From JAWXUU01 sp044426085 (lineage in GTDB: Bacteria; Bacillota; Clostridia; Christensenellales; CAMQZB01), in NCBI GenBank assembly GCA_044426085.1, contig JAWXUU010000001.1, forward strand, positions 1-64,000: a DNA stretch of 64,000 nucleotides, read 5' to 3'. Below, one piece after another: positions 51,875-59,755 of this stretch. Position numbers and translations under genes: made by a program. A model generated the notes under the pieces. The model ran no database searches, was not told the origin of the DNA, and saw nothing but the letters and a program-made list of their open reading frames with translations. Every line of letters begins with the position of its first letter. The stretch's first letter is position 1.

Positions 51875-54517
51875 TTATTCCACCTCTAATACAAACTGTC
51901 TTTCGATTTTAACAGAAAGGTTTCCACTGCTCAAAAAGCTATCTATTTGCTCTTCAAGTTCAATATCCAACTTCATTTCATTGAAAAATTGGCTATCTTT
52001 TAATTTTGCGATATCTTTTCTCAGCAAGTTCAATTTCCTTTCAAGTTGCATTGTTTTCATTCTATCTTTTGTGACTTTTGCAAGCTCTTCTTCCATTTTT
52101 TTGATTTCTAGCTCTAAGTCGCCCATAACACGTGTTTGCTCTGCCTTTTTAGCAGAAACTGCAAGTTTCATTCTTTCGATTTCTTCTTGCTTGAACTCGC
52201 TTATTTCCGACTTATATTGCGTGATGATTTCATCTTCAGAAACCATGTTATCCAATGGATGTTTTTTGCTTGCGCTTTTCAGCCACTTTGGCGATTGTTT
52301 TTCGCTTTGAGTGAAATCAGCAACAGGCATTTCCATGATAGCTGCGCACTCTTTATTGCTTAAAATTTTATCTTCTTGCATACCGACAAATTCTAGTTGT
52401 TGCTTCACTAGCGTTGTTTTGTCATACACTTCTACGTTATATAATGCAATCTCACAAGGTGGCACACCCGTTATAGTGCACAACGCTCCGCTTTCTGCGC
52501 AAGTTATTTCGTTTATTATTCCCCTACCAATTATGCTTGTTAAAGTTATTTTGCCATTATATGGCTTGAAATCTTTTGCCATTCCATAACTTTTTTGACT
52601 GAAATACTTCCTATTTCTTCCGCCACTCCAATAATAAAACAAGACTGGTAGTTTTTCATATTTCGTTGCTGTTATGGTCTTATTATCTTCATCTATTTCA
52701 TAATAGCAATCGTCATTGCTTTGGTTATATTGCCTGAAATAATGCTTTGCGATTTCCCAAAGGTCGTTTTCTATTTGTTTTGATTTTTCATCTATGTATT
52801 TAGGAGCAATTTTGACTTTGTCATACACATCTTTTGTGAAAGTTGTAAACAATATGTTTTCCGTTTCAGAAACGAGTTCTTGATTTTCCTCTTGGTTTTC
52901 CTTTAGCATGCTGAGGTATTCATCTTCAATTTGATATGCTGTGCGTTTTTCTATGTTTGAAAGCGCCTCTTCGATATCACCAGTGAACCCTCCAATGATT
53001 TTATCAGAAAGACCAAACACACCATCAGATACCAACATTCTTTTATTTGAAAGTTCAAGTTTGCGAACATCGGAAAAATTATTAGCATCCACAAAAGCTA
53101 TGTTTAACACGTCGTTTTGTTGACCTAGTCTGTGGACTCTGTTTATCCGTTGCTCCATTTTGAGTGTGTTATACAACAAGTCATAATGAATCACTACACT
53201 ACATTCTTCAAGATTGAATCCTTTTGCGCCATTGTCGGTTGAAATAAGTATTTCGCCACTGTCTTTAAATCGCTGTATTGACTGATAATCTGTTGTTCCA
53301 CCATATAGTTCAGTGTTATATTTTTCTGCTAGAATAGCATAAAGATATTTTTGCGTTTGCACACTTTCTGTGAAAATAACAATCTTTCTTTTTGCATTAG
53401 TTTCTTTTTGGTGCTTGAAGATTTTTTTAATTACTGCAATCAGACATTTCGTTTTTTGATCGATTGAGATTTCTTCGCACAGACTTTTCATTTCAGAGAA
53501 ATACACAAGTTCATCTCCTGCATTGTCACTGCTTGCTAGACGCTCGATAACGCCATTTATTGTCTGCAATATTGCTTTTGTTGAAGAACTTTGCAAGCCT
53601 AGCAATCTGAGCGATAAATCGTATTCGTTCATTTCGGGAAAAGCCACTTTATTTTCTTTTTTGCAATATTCAAACAGCATATCATATATTTTACGCTCTT
53701 TTGGCGATTGCGCATATTCTATTGCTATGTTATTTCGTCTTGTGACTTTTGCATATTGTTTCGCTTGACAGCGCAATGTTCTAAAACAATATTTTTTTAC
53801 TCTGTTTGATAGCTCAGGATAGTTTTCAGGTTTACGAAAATATCTTTTCAAAAACTCTTGCTCGTTTTCAAGTATTGAATTATCTATAAAATATATCAAT
53901 CCATAAAGGTCCATTATATTCTTTTCGATTGGTGTTCCCGTGAGCAGAATTTTGAATGAACCTTGTGCGATTTCATAGAGCTGTTTCGCATTTTTACTTT
54001 CTTCTTTATAAACTGGACTGAGAGCATTGGCTTCTTCAAAAATAGTCATATCCCACGATATAGATTTCAGTTTATCCGCATTTTCAACGGCGAAATCATA
54101 TGTTGTTAAGACTATTGCTCCATTATCAAATGGGTTACTGCAATCATCACTTAAACAAGAGTGATATTGCTCTTTTGTTGCGATAATGTTATAAGGAAAA
54201 GAATAATGGCGCTCAATTATATCAGCCCATTGCGATAACAAATCTTTGTTTGGTATCGCTATCAAAATTCGGCTTCTACCTTCATAAAAGCACTGACTTG
54301 CAACAATCAATGCTTCATGTGTTTTGCCCATGCCACTTTCATCACATAAAATCACGCCTTTTTGATATGGCGATTGATATGCGAACCTCGCTGCCGCTAT
54401 TTGAAATGGGTATGCTTTTATATCAGATGCAGAGAAAACTGGTGCAAAATCATCCTTATCATATAAATTTTCAAGCTCTCTAGCTTTACAGTAAACATGA
54501 AATGCCGTTTTTTGCAT
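51875..54517 (-). CDS. SNF2-family helicase of the type III RM operon
   Basis: 880 residues from ATG 54517 (AAGGGGAG upstream). N-terminal SNF2 motor with Walker A CDESGMGKTHEAL, the motif II position read as FEEANAL (DEAH expected), and LLTGTPIEKNIMDLYGLIYFI. The C-terminal RecA lobe has ILISTDNGAKGFNLEECSVVIHYD and RINRVHRLGQ. A coiled-coil region follows near the end (about 770-860; EEIERMKLAVSAKKAEQ). It is the first gene of the defence operon. SNF2 helicases accompany several RM-like systems; translocation along DNA is the likely role, though the altered motif II may reduce ATP hydrolysis. Confidence 0.85.
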   Translation of the reverse strand: MQKTAFHVYCKARELENLYDKDDFAPVFSASDIKAYPFQIAAARFAYQSPYQKGVILCDESGMGKTHEALIVASQCFYEGRSRILIAIPNKDLLSQWADIIERHYSFPYNIIATKEQYHSCLSDDCSNPFDNGAIVLTTYDFAVENADKLKSISWDMTIFEEANALSPVYKEESKNAKQLYEIAQGSFKILLTGTPIEKNIMDLYGLIYFIDNSILENEQEFLKRYFRKPENYPELSNRVKKYCFRTLRCQAKQYAKVTRRNNIAIEYAQSPKERKIYDMLFEYCKKENKVAFPEMNEYDLSLRLLGLQSSSTKAILQTINGVIERLASSDNAGDELVYFSEMKSLCEEISIDQKTKCLIAVIKKIFKHQKETNAKRKIVIFTESVQTQKYLYAILAEKYNTELYGGTTDYQSIQRFKDSGEILISTDNGAKGFNLEECSVVIHYDLLYNTLKMEQRINRVHRLGQQNDVLNIAFVDANNFSDVRKLELSNKRMLVSDGVFGLSDKIIGGFTGDIEEALSNIEKRTAYQIEDEYLSMLKENQEENQELVSETENILFTTFTKDVYDKVKIAPKYIDEKSKQIENDLWEIAKHYFRQYNQSNDDCYYEIDEDNKTITATKYEKLPVLFYYWSGGRNRKYFSQKSYGMAKDFKPYNGKITLTSIIGRGIINEITCAESGALCTITGVPPCEIALYNVEVYDKTTLVKQQLEFVGMQEDKILSNKECAAIMEMPVADFTQSEKQSPKWLKSASKKHPLDNMVSEDEIITQYKSEISEFKQEEIERMKLAVSAKKAEQTRVMGDLELEIKKMEEELAKVTKDRMKTMQLERKLNLLRKDIAKLKDSQFFNEMKLDIELEEQIDSFLSSGNLSVKIERQFVLEVE

Positions 54518-54535
54518 TATTTCTCCCCTTTCCAT

Positions 54536-54999
54536 TATTTTATAATCCGTTAAATTATATCACAAAATGTGAAATTGTGCAAGGCTCTTGTGTTTTTATT
54601 TTAGCCAACTACGTTGGGATTCATAAGGTGTTTTCATCTTCAATTTTAGATTTGTCATTTTTTATAGCCATTCCGCCTCCAAGCCACTTAAAATATAACC
54701 AAATTTCTCAAATTCTAAAGAACCATAAAAAATTTTATTTCCGTTTTACTTCAATAAATTTTTTTATTATCGTTTGTGCGATTTCTTGATAATTCAATAA
54801 ATTCAGTTCTATTAGTGGCATAAGGCGACGGAACGGCTCGAAAAAAGCGATAAATTTATTTCTAAAATTGAATATTTCAACTAAGTCAATATTTAAAATT
54901 CAAGGCTTCAGGAACTCTCTAAAAAAGCAATTTTGAGTTTTGAGAATAAAAGAACTGCAAGGTGGTGCATAGGAACTACCGAGCGGAAAGGAGGAACAC
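54536..54999. other. Divergent upstream region of defence and plus-strand genes
   Basis: About 460 bases between the SNF2 gene and the first plus-strand gene, AT-rich. A weak pairing of GGTGGT with ACTACC (about 54961-54980) lies just before the ribosome-binding site at 54986. No clear promoter hexamers, tRNA or gene were identified. Confidence 0.35.
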
Positions 55000-55113
55000 A
55001 TGGAAAAAGCAAGAGCAAAGGCAATAGCCACACTTCAAAAGCATGGCTACCAACTTCCAACAGAATGTCAAATTTCACACTACATTCTATTTGGAAAAAT
55101 CAAACATATATAA
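55000..55113 (+). CDS. 37-residue small protein with strong RBS
   Basis: ATG 55000 follows AAAGGAGG by six bases, one of the best ribosome-binding sites in the window. The product is a 37-residue mostly helical peptide (MEKARAKAIATLQKHGYQ at the start). No domain recognised. It precedes three more small genes with strong sites, so it is probably a real first gene of that operon. Confidence 0.5.
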   Translation: MEKARAKAIATLQKHGYQLPTECQISHYILFGKIKHI

Positions 55114-55190
55114 GACAACCAATTTACTTACAACAGCCAATACAAGAGAAAGCCTATGATTTCTCTTATTATATCACTACGGAGGACACA

Positions 55191-55409
55191 ATGCAAGCAA
55201 AAAGACCTATCGTGAAGTTTACAAGCAGTGGTGCAAGTGGTAACATCTATCACATTCTAGCACTTTGTAGCAGAGAACTTCAAAGACGATATCGAATAAC
55301 AGACTACAACATAATGCGTGATAGAATTTTTGAAAGCCAAAGCTATCGAGAAGCTCTAGCTATCGCTAGAGAATACATAGACCTTATCGACGTCGATGGG
55401 AAATATTAA
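55191..55409 (+). CDS. Small hypothetical protein
   Basis: 72 residues starting at ATG 55191 after GGAGG. The frame is open upstream to about 54933, but without a usable start, and it would run through the 37-residue gene in another frame, so the short form is preferred. The sequence contains a helix followed by YREALAIAREYIDLI. Soluble, no domain recognised. Confidence 0.6.
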   Translation: MQAKRPIVKFTSSGASGNIYHILALCSRELQRRYRITDYNIMRDRIFESQSYREALAIAREYIDLIDVDGKY

Positions 55410-55419
55410 GGAGTAGAAC

Positions 55420-55635
55420 ATGAACATATATTCAGTAAATATAAGGTTAATTTTTGGCAAATGGACAAAAGGCAATGAAAGTTGCACTCACTATTGTGTC
55501 ACAAGAGATGGAAAGTTGGTCATGGACTGCACGAGTGATGACATATCCATGAGTTACGAATTAGCTGAACGGTGGGAAAGTCAATACAAATATATGCTAA
55601 AAGATATCATCGAAAGCATTTATATCAGTTATTAA
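55420..55635 (+). CDS. Small hypothetical protein
   Basis: 71 residues behind AAGGAGT, 10 bases after the previous gene. Beta strand then helix with a C-terminal hydrophobic helix (YMLKDIIESIYISY). No recognised family. Second or third gene of a plus-strand accessory operon. Confidence 0.6.
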   Translation: MNIYSVNIRLIFGKWTKGNESCTHYCVTRDGKLVMDCTSDDISMSYELAERWESQYKYMLKDIIESIYISY

Positions 55636-55686
55636 AAGTTAATCAGAAGTGGGGAACTTTCCCCACACAGACAAAAGGAGTAAATT

Positions 55687-56328
55687 ATGAAATCACACAT
55701 TGGAAAAACATTTAACAACAAAAACACACAATATACAATTCTTGAGCAAGTTGTGATAAATGACTGCGATAAATACACAGTGTCACTGCTAATCAGAAAC
55801 AACGTTGATTTTCCTTGCTTTGTGATAGCACAAGGCTTGAACCTTACAACGGGCGAATGGGACAGCGGAACTTATCCCGACAACATGGAAGATGCGTTCT
55901 TTGCAATGGAAGCGTATAGAAACATATCAAGGAAAATATCAAAGATAACTGCCCCATCACTGCAACATTTTGAAATGCTATGCACGTCGATGACAAAGCC
56001 TAGCAGCGAAGCAATCGTGAGAGAACTTAGCAAGCAATACGAAAAGAAGCAAGCTATCGAAACTCTTATCAATAAGGCAAATTTGCTTGGCGAACTGTAC
56101 AAGGATATTAGTTTTAAAGATTTATCTATTTTGTGTTCTTTCGCACATGATGTGTGGCTAAAATCAGAAGAAGTAGCACTTGTTGATGTGACTGACTTCA
56201 TCGCTTATCTCATCAACGAAGAAACTGCAACTATTGATACAATTGTTAGTTGCTGTAGGCATGAGTTTGGATGTGCAGTTCTCAATAAAGATTACAACAT
56301 CGAAGATATCAGAAAAGTCAATCAATAA
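55687..56328 (+). CDS. Hypothetical protein of conjugative accessory operon
   Basis: 213 residues, with AAAGGAG directly before ATG 55687. The N-terminal 80 residues are beta-rich (YTILEQVVINDCDKYTVSLL, FVIAQGLNLTTGEWDSGTYP); the rest is helical with LSILCSFAHDVWLKSEEVALVDV and a CCRH near the end. There is no membrane segment. Proteins of this layout are common in leading regions of Firmicute conjugative elements but I cannot identify the family. Confidence 0.6.
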   Translation: MKSHIGKTFNNKNTQYTILEQVVINDCDKYTVSLLIRNNVDFPCFVIAQGLNLTTGEWDSGTYPDNMEDAFFAMEAYRNISRKISKITAPSLQHFEMLCTSMTKPSSEAIVRELSKQYEKKQAIETLINKANLLGELYKDISFKDLSILCSFAHDVWLKSEEVALVDVTDFIAYLINEETATIDTIVSCCRHEFGCAVLNKDYNIEDIRKVNQ

Positions 56329-56370
56329 TTTAAAGCTGTGCTATCGGCATGACGGGCGAAGGGGAATCAT

Positions 56371-56634
56371 ATGAAAGTTACATTACAACCGAACCAAAGG
56401 TTCATGGCATTCGAAGATTACAACACTGGCTTGGTAAAGTTTTTCAATGTGCTTGCTGAAGCAAAGGCTTGGGCGAAAGAGCAACGTGCAAAGAACAAGG
56501 ACTTACTTACACCTAGCAAAAAAAAGGAATTAAAAACCAACTATGAAAACATCATCTACGTTGATATCGTAAACATCAATAGCAAAGGATTCTATGACCT
56601 AGTAGACACGGTTTGGGATTGCCCATTGTTTTAA
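56371..56634 (+). CDS. Small hypothetical protein
   Basis: 87 residues, basic, with AAGGGGAA upstream. Starts MKVTLQPNQRFMAFEDYN and has an A- and K-rich helix (LAEAKAWAKEQRAKNKD). No domain recognised. It is 13 bases before the next small gene, indicating one operon. Confidence 0.55.
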   Translation: MKVTLQPNQRFMAFEDYNTGLVKFFNVLAEAKAWAKEQRAKNKDLLTPSKKKELKTNYENIIYVDIVNINSKGFYDLVDTVWDCPLF

Positions 56635-56646
56635 GGAGGAGCGAAG

Positions 56647-56802
56647 ATGAAATTTTATGTTATTAAATATGAAAATGGCGAAGTCAGACACGGCGAGTTC
56701 CGAGATTATGCGGACGCACTAAACTACGCAGAAAGCAGAACTGGCGGATGGGATTTTGAAATAAAAGAGTATGACGATTACGAAAATTATGAAGATGAAT
56801 AA
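56647..56802 (+). CDS. 51-residue acidic protein
   Basis: ATG 56647 follows AAGGAGG. The product ends in a strongly acidic tail (KEYDDYENYEDE). Small acidic proteins encoded near the leading region of conjugative elements can mimic DNA, as ArdA does, but this protein is far shorter than ArdA. It is directly before a terminator, so it ends the plus-strand operon. Confidence 0.6.
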   Translation: MKFYVIKYENGEVRHGEFRDYADALNYAESRTGGWDFEIKEYDDYENYEDE

Positions 56803-56809
56803 AAAGAAG

Positions 56810-56850
56810 AAAAAGAGAAGCGCCGATCCGTTGGATAAGCTTCTCTTTTT
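56810..56850 (+). terminator. Terminator, copy 1 of the duplicated element
   Basis: Arms of 12 bp (AAAAAGAGAAGC 56810-56821; GCTTCTCTTTTT 56839-56850) around CGCCGATCCGTTGGATA. Nearly the same sequence recurs at 57604-57643, placing the toxin-antitoxin genes between two copies. Confidence 0.8.
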
Positions 56851-56878
56851 ATGTTGCAATAAATTTGTTATCAAACTA

Positions 56879-56907
56879 TTGACAAACGATAACAAATTTG
56901 TTATCAT
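56879..56907 (+). promoter_or_regulatory. HigBA promoter with palindromic operator
   Basis: TTGACA (56879-56884), 17 bases, TATCAT (56902-56907). An 18-bp perfect palindrome GATAACAAATTTGTTATC (56888-56905) lies between the boxes and enters the -10, with a further half-site AAATTTGTTATC at 56861-56872. This arrangement fits autorepression by the antitoxin. Confidence 0.75.
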
Positions 56908-56929
56908 ATAATAAATTAGGAGGAAGTAT

Positions 56930-57295
56930 ATGTACGAGATTATTTTCTACCACTCAAAAAACGGTACATCTGAAATAAAAGACTATCTTGATGAGTTAGG
57001 ACGAAAAGCCGAAACAAGCAAGACTGATAGAGTCAATAAGACAAAGATACTTTCGTATTTGCAAGCTCTATCGCAATACGGAACAAGAATAGGACAGCCA
57101 ACAGTCAAACACATCGAAGGAAGCATATGGGAAATTCGACCGCTGAAGAACCGCATATTTTTCTTCTATTGGAAAGATAATAAATTTGTATTACTACATC
57201 ACTTTATCAAAAAATCTCAAAAGACACCGCCAAAAGAGATTGATCAAGCAAGATTAAAACTAAAAGATTTTTTAGAAAGGAGCAAGGAGCAATGA
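56930..57295 (+). CDS. higB: HigB/RelE-type toxin (Gp49-like)
   Basis: 121 residues, AGGAGG before ATG 56930. The beta-rich RelE fold is visible: YEIIFYHSKNGTSEIKDYLDEL, GTRIGQPTVKHIEGSIWEIRPLKNRIFFFYW, HHFIKKSQKTPPKEIDQARLKL. This pattern matches the phage Gp49/HigB family, ribosome-dependent mRNA endonucleases whose basic and Ser/His/Arg residues act on mRNA. The antitoxin gene overlaps its 3' end by four bases (ATGA), toxin first as in HigBA. Serves element maintenance or phage defence. Confidence 0.9.
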   Translation: MYEIIFYHSKNGTSEIKDYLDELGRKAETSKTDRVNKTKILSYLQALSQYGTRIGQPTVKHIEGSIWEIRPLKNRIFFFYWKDNKFVLLHHFIKKSQKTPPKEIDQARLKLKDFLERSKEQ

Positions 57296-57597
57296 GTATC
57301 AAAATTAATGGTGAACAATTCACAACGTTATCTGATTACATGAACGATGAAACAAAAGTTAGCAAATCAGAAAAAGCACAAATCGAGTTCGAAGCCCAGC
57401 TTATTGGAAAATTAATCGCAATAAGAGAACTCAAGGGATTATCTCAAAGGGATTTAGCTGAGATGTGCGGTGTGACACAACCTGCCATCGCAAGACTAGA
57501 AGGCATGAAAAGCACCCCACAAATAGACACACTTTTTAAAGTCCTAAATCCTCTTGGATACACACTATCTATCACACCAACTCAAGAAAATATTTAA
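57292..57597 (+). CDS. higA: HigA-type XRE antitoxin
   Basis: 101 residues with a helix-turn-helix at about 45-90 (LSQRDLAEMCGVTQPAIARLE). The ATG overlaps the toxin stop. Binds the toxin and represses its own promoter at the palindrome. An identical terminator to the one before the promoter follows directly. Confidence 0.9.
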   Translation: MSIKINGEQFTTLSDYMNDETKVSKSEKAQIEFEAQLIGKLIAIRELKGLSQRDLAEMCGVTQPAIARLEGMKSTPQIDTLFKVLNPLGYTLSITPTQENI

Positions 57598-57603
57598 AAG
57601 CAT

Positions 57604-57643
57604 AAAAGAGAAGCGCCGATCCGTTGGATTGAGCTTCTCTTTT
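57604..57643 (+). terminator. Terminator, copy 2 of the duplicated element
   Basis: Arms AAAAGAGAAGC (57604-57614) and GCTTCTCTTTT (57633-57643) around CGCCGATCCGTTGGATTGA. It is the near copy of 56810-56850 and follows the HigA stop codon. Confidence 0.8.
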
Positions 57644-57656
57644 TTAAATGTTATAA

Positions 57657-57917
57657 TCATTTTTTTGTATTGTTTTGGATTTCCCTAATCAATTCATCAT
57701 AATCTTCCTCTCTTATTCCAAGATACTTTGCTCTGAGATATTTCGCTTGAGCATCTGAAATTTCCCTTCCCCAAAAGGCACTGTTTATTGACCCATAAAC
57801 TTCATCATAAAGGCAGTCGAGATACAACGGCTTATCTATCAAGCCTTGCTTGAGAGCATCAATATCCTTTTGAAGAAATTTTGGCAAATTCACTTCCAAG
57901 TATCCTATATCTTCCAT
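57657..57917 (-). CDS. Small hypothetical protein
   Basis: 86 residues from ATG 57917, chosen because GGAGG lies just upstream of it; an ATG at 57929 overlaps that site. Acidic, helical, with YDELIREIQNN at the C-terminus. No domain recognised. Convergent with the HigBA terminator. Confidence 0.6.
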   Translation of the reverse strand: MEDIGYLEVNLPKFLQKDIDALKQGLIDKPLYLDCLYDEVYGSINSAFWGREISDAQAKYLRAKYLGIREEDYDELIREIQNNTKK

Positions 57918-58380
57918 TGTAACCTCCATTGTTATGAGCTTTATTATCGCCCTATTTATTATAATGATTATATGATATTTTTATAAGTTTGTCAATGCCA
58001 TTAAGCAAACACTTGAATGCTATAAATAAATTTTTTGCAATCTTTTTTCTTGTGTCTTTAGTTTTTTGGGAACTTTTTACTAAAAAAGTTCTAACTTTTT
58101 CCACTTAATTTTACCCCGAAAAATTCAGTATTTTTATTATAGTGACTATTGCAGACACCGCTTGCAATATTTCAATTTACCACTATTTTACCTTGTTTAA
58201 AAGGCTTATTTTTATAATTTAGTCTGAGCAGGATAAGAACTGCTGTCACTTGTCATTTAAAAATGCCACTTTCCCCTTATAAATAAAGGGAAAGAAGGTG
58301 ACAGCAGTTGCTTTTTTGCATATGCAGGGAAACCTGCTATGCTTTTTGCTAAAATTCAGTCCCATTTATTGGAATTTTCT
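57918..58380. other. Noncoding gap with a structured element
   Basis: No gene is visible in these 460 bases. The main feature is the nested hairpin 58238-58317, described separately; the remainder is AT-rich. Confidence 0.4.
58238..58317 (+). other. Nested hairpin, possible small RNA or terminator
   Basis: Outer perfect arms 58238-58249 and 58298-58309 (AACTGCTGTCAC) enclose an inner stem (tttccc... / gggaaa 58270-58293), and a T run follows (58312-58317). An 80-nt compact structure with a terminator-like end, in a gap without a plus-strand gene, fits a small RNA or a mobile-element remnant. Confidence 0.5.
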
Positions 58381-59100
58381 TTATGCTCCTACCTCAGTTA
58401 AGTCAACCTCGCAATACATATCTTGTATTTTAATCTTAGTGATTTCATCATCACCCCAATAGCTATCGTTGTTCAAATCCATATATTCAATTTGTTTCGC
58501 TGCAAGTCCATCTTCAAAATAAAACTCATTTTTCCACATGTAATATCCTTGATAGTCACCGTAGATTATGTAGTTGTGTGTTTCTACAAAGTCAAGCGTT
58601 GACTCCACCACTGTGTTATATGAACTTGCGTATGTATAGAAATCATCGTTTGCACCACTATCTAAAATGAATGCGATTTCTGTTGAATGACTTCCCCAAC
58701 AATAGACAGAATACGTTCTCCATTCATCGTTTGGAATTTGCTCTATTTCAGTGTAAGTATACATTTTATCTTCTTTATAAGCACTCCAATAAATTATTTT
58801 TCCATCATCTCGATACGCTACATACGTGAGATATAAATCATCACCATATGAAAGCACTTTGGTAGTTTCCGTAACTTTTGTTTCAACATATCTATCGTAA
58901 ACGATGTATCTATAATTATTTGCCTCCTCTGTTTTAGACCAATAGAAATCCATAAAATACTGCTCATGCTCTTCTAAAAAATCCAGTTCTTTCTCTTTAA
59001 AAATGTTTGGGAAAAACACTATCAAAATCAGAAGTACCGCTAGCCCCATCCAAATAAATGCACCAATTTTATCAAGTCCACTACGCTCTTTTTTACTCAT
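58381..59100 (-). CDS. Membrane-anchored hypothetical protein
   Basis: 239 residues, GGAGG upstream. One transmembrane helix (about 13-33; IGAFIWMGLAVLLILIVFFPNIF) leaves a large external domain rich in aromatic and acidic residues (YWSAYKEDKMYTYTEIEQ, WRTYSVYCWGS). No lipobox or catalytic motif. Lies between the SSB gene and the structured element, minus strand. Possibly a surface component of the transfer apparatus. Confidence 0.6.
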   Translation of the reverse strand: MSKKERSGLDKIGAFIWMGLAVLLILIVFFPNIFKEKELDFLEEHEQYFMDFYWSKTEEANNYRYIVYDRYVETKVTETTKVLSYGDDLYLTYVAYRDDGKIIYWSAYKEDKMYTYTEIEQIPNDEWRTYSVYCWGSHSTEIAFILDSGANDDFYTYASSYNTVVESTLDFVETHNYIIYGDYQGYYMWKNEFYFEDGLAAKQIEYMDLNNDSYWGDDEITKIKIQDMYCEVDLTEVGA

Positions 59101-59337
59101 TTTTTGCCCCTCCTTGTTGTCACTTTATCTGCTTAAATTATACCATAATATAGGCATTTTTGACAAGTATAAACACAAAAATGAGCCACAAAAAATGAGC
59201 GCTTTTACGAAAAATTCTGAAGAAATACTGGATGTATTTCAAAGAATTTTGCAGAAAAATAAGCCACTTTTTGTGGTTTAGGTTTGGGTTTAGACTTGCC
59301 CAAAATGCCTGAAATTAAAAATACAATGTAAACGTAC

Positions 59338-59367
59338 AAAAAACTGCCCTTTGCAAGGCAGTTTTTT
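59338..59367. terminator. Bidirectional terminator before the SSB gene end
   Basis: Arms AAAAAACTGCC (59338-59348) and GGCAGTTTTTT (59357-59367); an A run precedes and a T run follows, so it works for either strand. It lies just beyond the SSB stop at 59394 in the minus-strand direction. Confidence 0.8.
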
Positions 59368-59393
59368 CGCACTTTTTACAGTGTCTTTTCTAG

Positions 59394-59729
59394 CTATTTT
59401 GCTAGGTCTTGTGGACGTTTTTTCATATCCAAATATTGAATTTCTTTGATTGTCATTTTGTCTGAATAGACATTCTCGCCCTCTTTGTTCTTGTAATTAT
59501 TATTTGTGATTGCACCTCGCACAGATACCCTAGAACCTTTTTCAAGATACTCCGCAGCGTTCTCCGCTTGCTTACCCCACAAATCCATGTTTGCAAATGT
59601 TGGGTCTTTATCCTTTCCATTGTCAAATGCAAGTCTCATCTGACAGAATGCAAGGTCACCCGTTTTTGTCTTTTTCTTTTCGACACTCAAGTCTTGAGTA
59701 AGTCTACCGATTCCAGTTACTTCTAACAT
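59394..59729 (-). CDS. ssb: Single-stranded DNA-binding protein
   Basis: 111 residues, GGAGG before ATG 59729. OB-fold SSB pattern: VTGIGRLTQDLSVEKK, AFCQMRLAFDN, DLWGKQAENAAEYLEKGSRVSVRGAI. The acidic C-terminal tail of chromosomal SSB (DDDIPF-like) is missing; the protein ends in KKRPQDLAK. Element-borne SSBs coat transferred single strands. Located just downstream of the primase gene. Confidence 0.85.
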   Translation of the reverse strand: MLEVTGIGRLTQDLSVEKKKTKTGDLAFCQMRLAFDNGKDKDPTFANMDLWGKQAENAAEYLEKGSRVSVRGAITNNNYKNKEGENVYSDKMTIKEIQYLDMKKRPQDLAK

Positions 59730-59755
59730 AATATTGCCTCCTTTTGGCTTTTTAT

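Noticed and set aside
43936..54517. DISARM-type defence system
   Set aside because: A SNF2 helicase and methyltransferase are present, but no DrmA, DrmB or PLD-type DrmC is seen; Res and Mod fit type III RM.
54933..55409. A 158-residue frame across the 55000 and 55191 genes
   Set aside because: The frame begins without a credible ribosome-binding site and crosses a gene with a strong one in another frame; the ATG at 55191 with GGAGG is the better start.
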